Shown here piece by piece: positions 61,168 to 64,000 of a stretch of DNA of 64,000 nucleotides. The DNA comes from Saccharospirillum sp039982735. GTDB taxonomy: Bacteria > Pseudomonadota > Gammaproteobacteria > Pseudomonadales > Natronospirillaceae. A model generated the notes under the pieces. It saw only the letters and a list, made by a program, of their open reading frames with translations, searched no databases and had not been told where the DNA came from. The first letter of the stretch is position 1; each line of letters begins with the position of its first letter. Where the stretch lies: assembly GCF_039982735.1 (NCBI RefSeq), contig NZ_JBDWXV010000010.1:124001-188000 (forward strand), written 5' to 3'. The translations under genes were made by a program, and so were the position numbers.

Positions 61168-63661
61168 ACCCCAAACCCTCCAAAAAACCAGCCAGTTGCT
61201 TCGCCGCCTGATCCCGCTCTTTTTCAATCTCGGTCAGCGTCACCTGATATTTATCCCACCAGTTTTCCACGGCGGCGATCACCTGCTGGCGCTGGCCACT
61301 GATATAGCGCACGACGATGGTGTGCATATCGTTGTGGAGGATATTGAGCAGTAGCTCGGCGGCCTGGGCATCGTCCAGAGCGTCCACACTGGTATTCAAC
61401 TCATCCGGCAGGGCGGCCTGCTTTTCCTTGAGCTTTTTCGCGTTGGCGGTGCGCTGTTGTTTCCAGGTTTTGATCTGTTTTTCCAGCGCGGCGATCTCCG
61501 CTTCGCTCAGTGGCTCGTTATCGCTTTCGTCATCATCGTCGCAGGTTTTAGGCAGTTGCTCTTCGGCCGCTTTGATTTGGGTGTCCAGTTCGGCTTTGCG
61601 GTTATCCAGTTGTTGCAGCTCTTCCAGAAAGCCGTTTAATAAAAACTTCACCAGTTTGTGTTCCAGCGGGTCGTCTTTGTTGTTTTTATCTTCCATGGCG
61701 GTGAGGATGCTGGTGCGCCAGGCGTCGACCACGCCGCGGCTGTCGCGGGCCATTAGGGTTAAAAAGTCGTACTTTTGTTGGTGCCAGAAGCCGGCGATCA
61801 TGCCGCTGATTTGAAAGTCATCCAGCAGACCGATGGGTTTCAGGCTTTCGCTAAAGCTGTTCAGCAGCTCTTGGCGCAGGGCGGCGTATTCCCTATGTTT
61901 GGCCAGGGCGGTAATGCTCTGGCTGTGGTTTTGCCACCAGTGGTTGAAGGCGTGGCGCAGGGCCTGCTCCTGGGCCTGCACCCCGGCGTTTTGCTCAATG
62001 GCGGGTTTGATGTCCGCTTTTTTGCTTAACTGGTCGTGAAAGAGCTGGTAGCCAGGGTCATTGGGTTTGGGCTGGAACAGGTCCTCAGGGTCCAGACCCT
62101 GGGCCTGAAGCAGGGGCAGCTTGGTTGCAATTTCCGCCTCGGGTATGCCGCCCACCAGGTGGGCGTGTACGTCGTGGGGCTCCGGCGGCGGGGCGTTGTC
62201 CGCGTAGCGGCGGATGTTCAGGTTGTAGCCGTTTTCGCGCAGGGTATCGGTGCTGATGATGCTGGCAAAGCCGGGGATGTTCCGCCCCTCGCCTGCGGCA
62301 AAGGCCTCGTAGACGGCGGCGATTTTTTCGATGTGCTCGGGCATCAGGTAGTTTTGCGCCCGGCCTTCAAAGTATTCCCGGTCGGCGTTGATAAACAGGG
62401 TTTTGCCCTGGTTGTTGGGGTGCTTGCTGCTCACTTGCTGGGCGCCCTCGCTAACGCGCTGGCGCAGCACCAGTATGCAGGCGGGAATGCCGGTGCCGTA
62501 AAACAGGTTGGGCGGCAGGCCAATCACCGCCTCCAGCAGATCGTGCTCAACAATGCCGGCGCGGATGCGCTGTTCGTCGCCACCGCGAAACAGCACGCCG
62601 TGGGGCAGTACCGTGGCCACCATGCCGCCGGGCGCGCACACGGCCAGCATATGCTGCAGGAACATCAGGTCCGCCTTTTTGCTGCCAAGGGGCACCTCGC
62701 CGTACTGGAAGCGCTCGCGGTGCAGGGGCTGGAACACCAGCTGGCCGGTTTCGTCTTCGTCCTTGCTGCCGAAATTGATGCTAAATGGTGGGTTGGTAAG
62801 GATGCGGTCAAAACGCTGCAGCTCGCCGCCCACAGTATGACGGGGCTTTTCCAGGGTGTCGTCGTTCTGCAAATTGGCTGTGGTAATGCCGTGCAGCAGC
62901 ATGTTCATTTTGGCGATGGACCAAACGGTGCCGGCGTTTTCCTGACCGTAGCAGTCCAGCCGGTAGCCCTCGCCGCCATGCTCGTCGATCCATTCCTTGG
63001 CGGCAATCAGCATACCGCCCGAGCCGCAGCAGGGGTCGTAGACTTTGTGGTTCTGCTCAGGCTTTAACAGCCTCACCATCATGCGCACCACCGGGCGGGG
63101 CGTATAGAACTCGCCGCCCTTTTTACCGGCGGAGTCGGCAAAGTCGCCAATCAGGTATTCGTAGGCGGCGCCCAGCAGGTCCGGGAATTCAAAGTCCCGG
63201 TCGCGCAGGCGGTACTTGTTGAAGTGGTTGATCAGCCCACGCAGCTTGATATCCGGCAGCTTGCTCTGGCCCACCTTACGGTTGAAGTCGATATGCTCCA
63301 ACACATCCTGCAGACTGGTATTGCCCTGCTCCAGCCCGCCCAGGGCGATGTTGAGAGCATCGCCGACGTTTTTGTGCACCTCCTTGACCAGGTGGCTCCA
63401 GCGGGAGTTTTCGGGCACATAGAAGGAATTTTTGTACCAGAGCCGGTTTTCGGCGATTTCATTGGCTTCTTGCTCGGACTTGCCTTTGGCTATTTGGTCA
63501 GCAATCACCTGCTCGCGGCGCTCTTCGAACACATCTGAGCAGCGCTTGAGGAATAGCATACCGAAGATGTATTCCTTAAATTCCGAGGCGTCCATCTTGC
63601 CGCGAAGAATGTCTGCGGCGTTGAATAAGTGTCGTTCGAGTTGAGTAAGGGTTAGGGGCAT
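61160..63661 (-). CDS. hsdM: Type I restriction enzyme modification (N6-adenine methylase) subunit, long form
   Basis: 833 residues. Motif I DPCCGSGGMLIAA and catalytic motif IV ILTNPPFSINFG (NPPF) identify an N6-adenine methylase. The N-terminal HsdM_N region (LERHLFNAADILRGKMDASEFKEYIFGMLFLKRC) is complete. A 300-residue C-terminal extension with a coiled coil (KAELDTQIKAAEEQLPK, LEKQIKTWKQQRTANAKKLKEK) makes it longer than classical HsdM of about 520 residues. The start at 63661 has AGGAC upstream; an ORF extension of 17 residues further upstream lacks family support. First gene of the operon. Confidence 0.95.
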   Translation of the reverse strand: MPLTLTQLERHLFNAADILRGKMDASEFKEYIFGMLFLKRCSDVFEERREQVIADQIAKGKSEQEANEIAENRLWYKNSFYVPENSRWSHLVKEVHKNVGDALNIALGGLEQGNTSLQDVLEHIDFNRKVGQSKLPDIKLRGLINHFNKYRLRDRDFEFPDLLGAAYEYLIGDFADSAGKKGGEFYTPRPVVRMMVRLLKPEQNHKVYDPCCGSGGMLIAAKEWIDEHGGEGYRLDCYGQENAGTVWSIAKMNMLLHGITTANLQNDDTLEKPRHTVGGELQRFDRILTNPPFSINFGSKDEDETGQLVFQPLHRERFQYGEVPLGSKKADLMFLQHMLAVCAPGGMVATVLPHGVLFRGGDEQRIRAGIVEHDLLEAVIGLPPNLFYGTGIPACILVLRQRVSEGAQQVSSKHPNNQGKTLFINADREYFEGRAQNYLMPEHIEKIAAVYEAFAAGEGRNIPGFASIISTDTLRENGYNLNIRRYADNAPPPEPHDVHAHLVGGIPEAEIATKLPLLQAQGLDPEDLFQPKPNDPGYQLFHDQLSKKADIKPAIEQNAGVQAQEQALRHAFNHWWQNHSQSITALAKHREYAALRQELLNSFSESLKPIGLLDDFQISGMIAGFWHQQKYDFLTLMARDSRGVVDAWRTSILTAMEDKNNKDDPLEHKLVKFLLNGFLEELQQLDNRKAELDTQIKAAEEQLPKTCDDDDESDNEPLSEAEIAALEKQIKTWKQQRTANAKKLKEKQAALPDELNTSVDALDDAQAAELLLNILHNDMHTIVVRYISGQRQQVIAAVENWWDKYQVTLTEIEKERDQAAKQLAGFLEGLGYV

Positions 63662-64000
63662 GTAACGTCCTGATAGATGCTCATTTTTTCCAATCGTAAC
63701 ACCTGGGTGCAAATGTGAGCGGATTTTATGAGAACTCTCGGAACAGATGGCGGCGCTTGCGTGGGCGGAGTCAACGAAGGTCCTTGAAACAATACGGTCC
63801 TAGTTAGCCACGGCTGGCTTCCATATTGACATTTTATGCCGCCCGCATAGCACTAAACCCCTTAAAAACCGCGTAGGCCATTCAGCCTAAACCCCAGCAT
63901 TCTACTCATCGGCTTCCACCCTGGCCACTGAACAACTGAGTCGGCCCAGGAGCCCTATATCGCCCGGCCAACCAGATCGGGCTGGCCATGCTGGGTGAAC
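63662..64000. other. Right-end region without an assigned gene
   Basis: The region carries the hsdM leader (63662-63720). Beyond it I see no convincing coding frame; short minus-strand open frames reach the window end (for example one ending FTQHGQPDLVGRAI) and could be the end of a gene that starts outside, but this cannot be decided from the part visible. Confidence 0.4.

Noticed and set aside
62036..63067. A 343-codon plus-strand open frame opposite hsdM
   Set aside because: It is the shadow of a complete methylase gene, lacks a recognisable motif and has an unlikely composition.
63900..64000. A gene end on the minus strand at the right edge
   Set aside because: The visible frames are too short to judge and no motif supports any one of them.

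Overview
The window looks like the chromosome of a marine or halophilic gammaproteobacterium. The RecBCD, UbiK, AzlCD, BMP-transporter and ArsR-methyltransferase/metK/ahcY/metF genes and the GC-rich codon use all fit. A member of the Oceanospirillales such as the Saccharospirillaceae is my best guess, but that is inference and not proven here. I see no rRNA, tRNA, CRISPR array, transposase or integrase.

Region 1 (1-36 kb) is mostly core metabolism. From the left: a glnK-amtB nitrogen operon with a sigma-54-type promoter and NtrC-like sites; ubiK; an aspartoacylase; a six-gene BMP-type nucleoside uptake cluster with two paralogous binding proteins and a 2OG-Fe(II) oxygenase; transketolase; a methionine/SAM cycle block (SahR-like regulator, metK, ahcY, metF); a PilZ protein with a degenerate HD-GYP tail; argC, rsmE, a TatD-type hydrolase, a HAD hydrolase and a beta-CASP metallo-beta-lactamase; a large multidomain alpha-amylase lipoprotein; a MgtC/DUF4010 membrane protein; an RND efflux pair; and azlCD.

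Region 2 (36-52 kb) is recC, recB and recD, but recC is separated from recBD by a 7 kb accessory island (about 39.77-46.92 kb). The island holds a HipB-like regulator, a broken hipA/hipT-like kinase gene, two near-identical VOC genes about 5.5 kb apart in direct orientation, a squalene-cyclase-like protein, and an AT-rich four-gene minus-strand operon that looks like a small RiPP pathway: a 25-residue precursor peptide, an HExxH peptide hydroxylase, an MFS exporter and an HD-like protein. This RiPP operon is the most novel-looking coding system in the window.

Region 3 (52-64 kb) is a defence block: McrC, McrB with an unusual N-terminal extension, a YgjP/DUF45 metallopeptidase, and a complete type I restriction-modification operon (hsdM-hsdS-DUF45/hsdR arrangement, all on the minus strand).

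The second unusual thing is a family of at least eight intergenic palindromic elements (about 105-115 bp core, about 185-200 bp in a long form). Within each copy the two arms pair with each other, but the arm sequence differs from copy to copy while the centre is conserved. That pattern means selection, or arm-to-arm conversion, is keeping a fold. Two copies sit exactly at the two edges of the recC/recB island.
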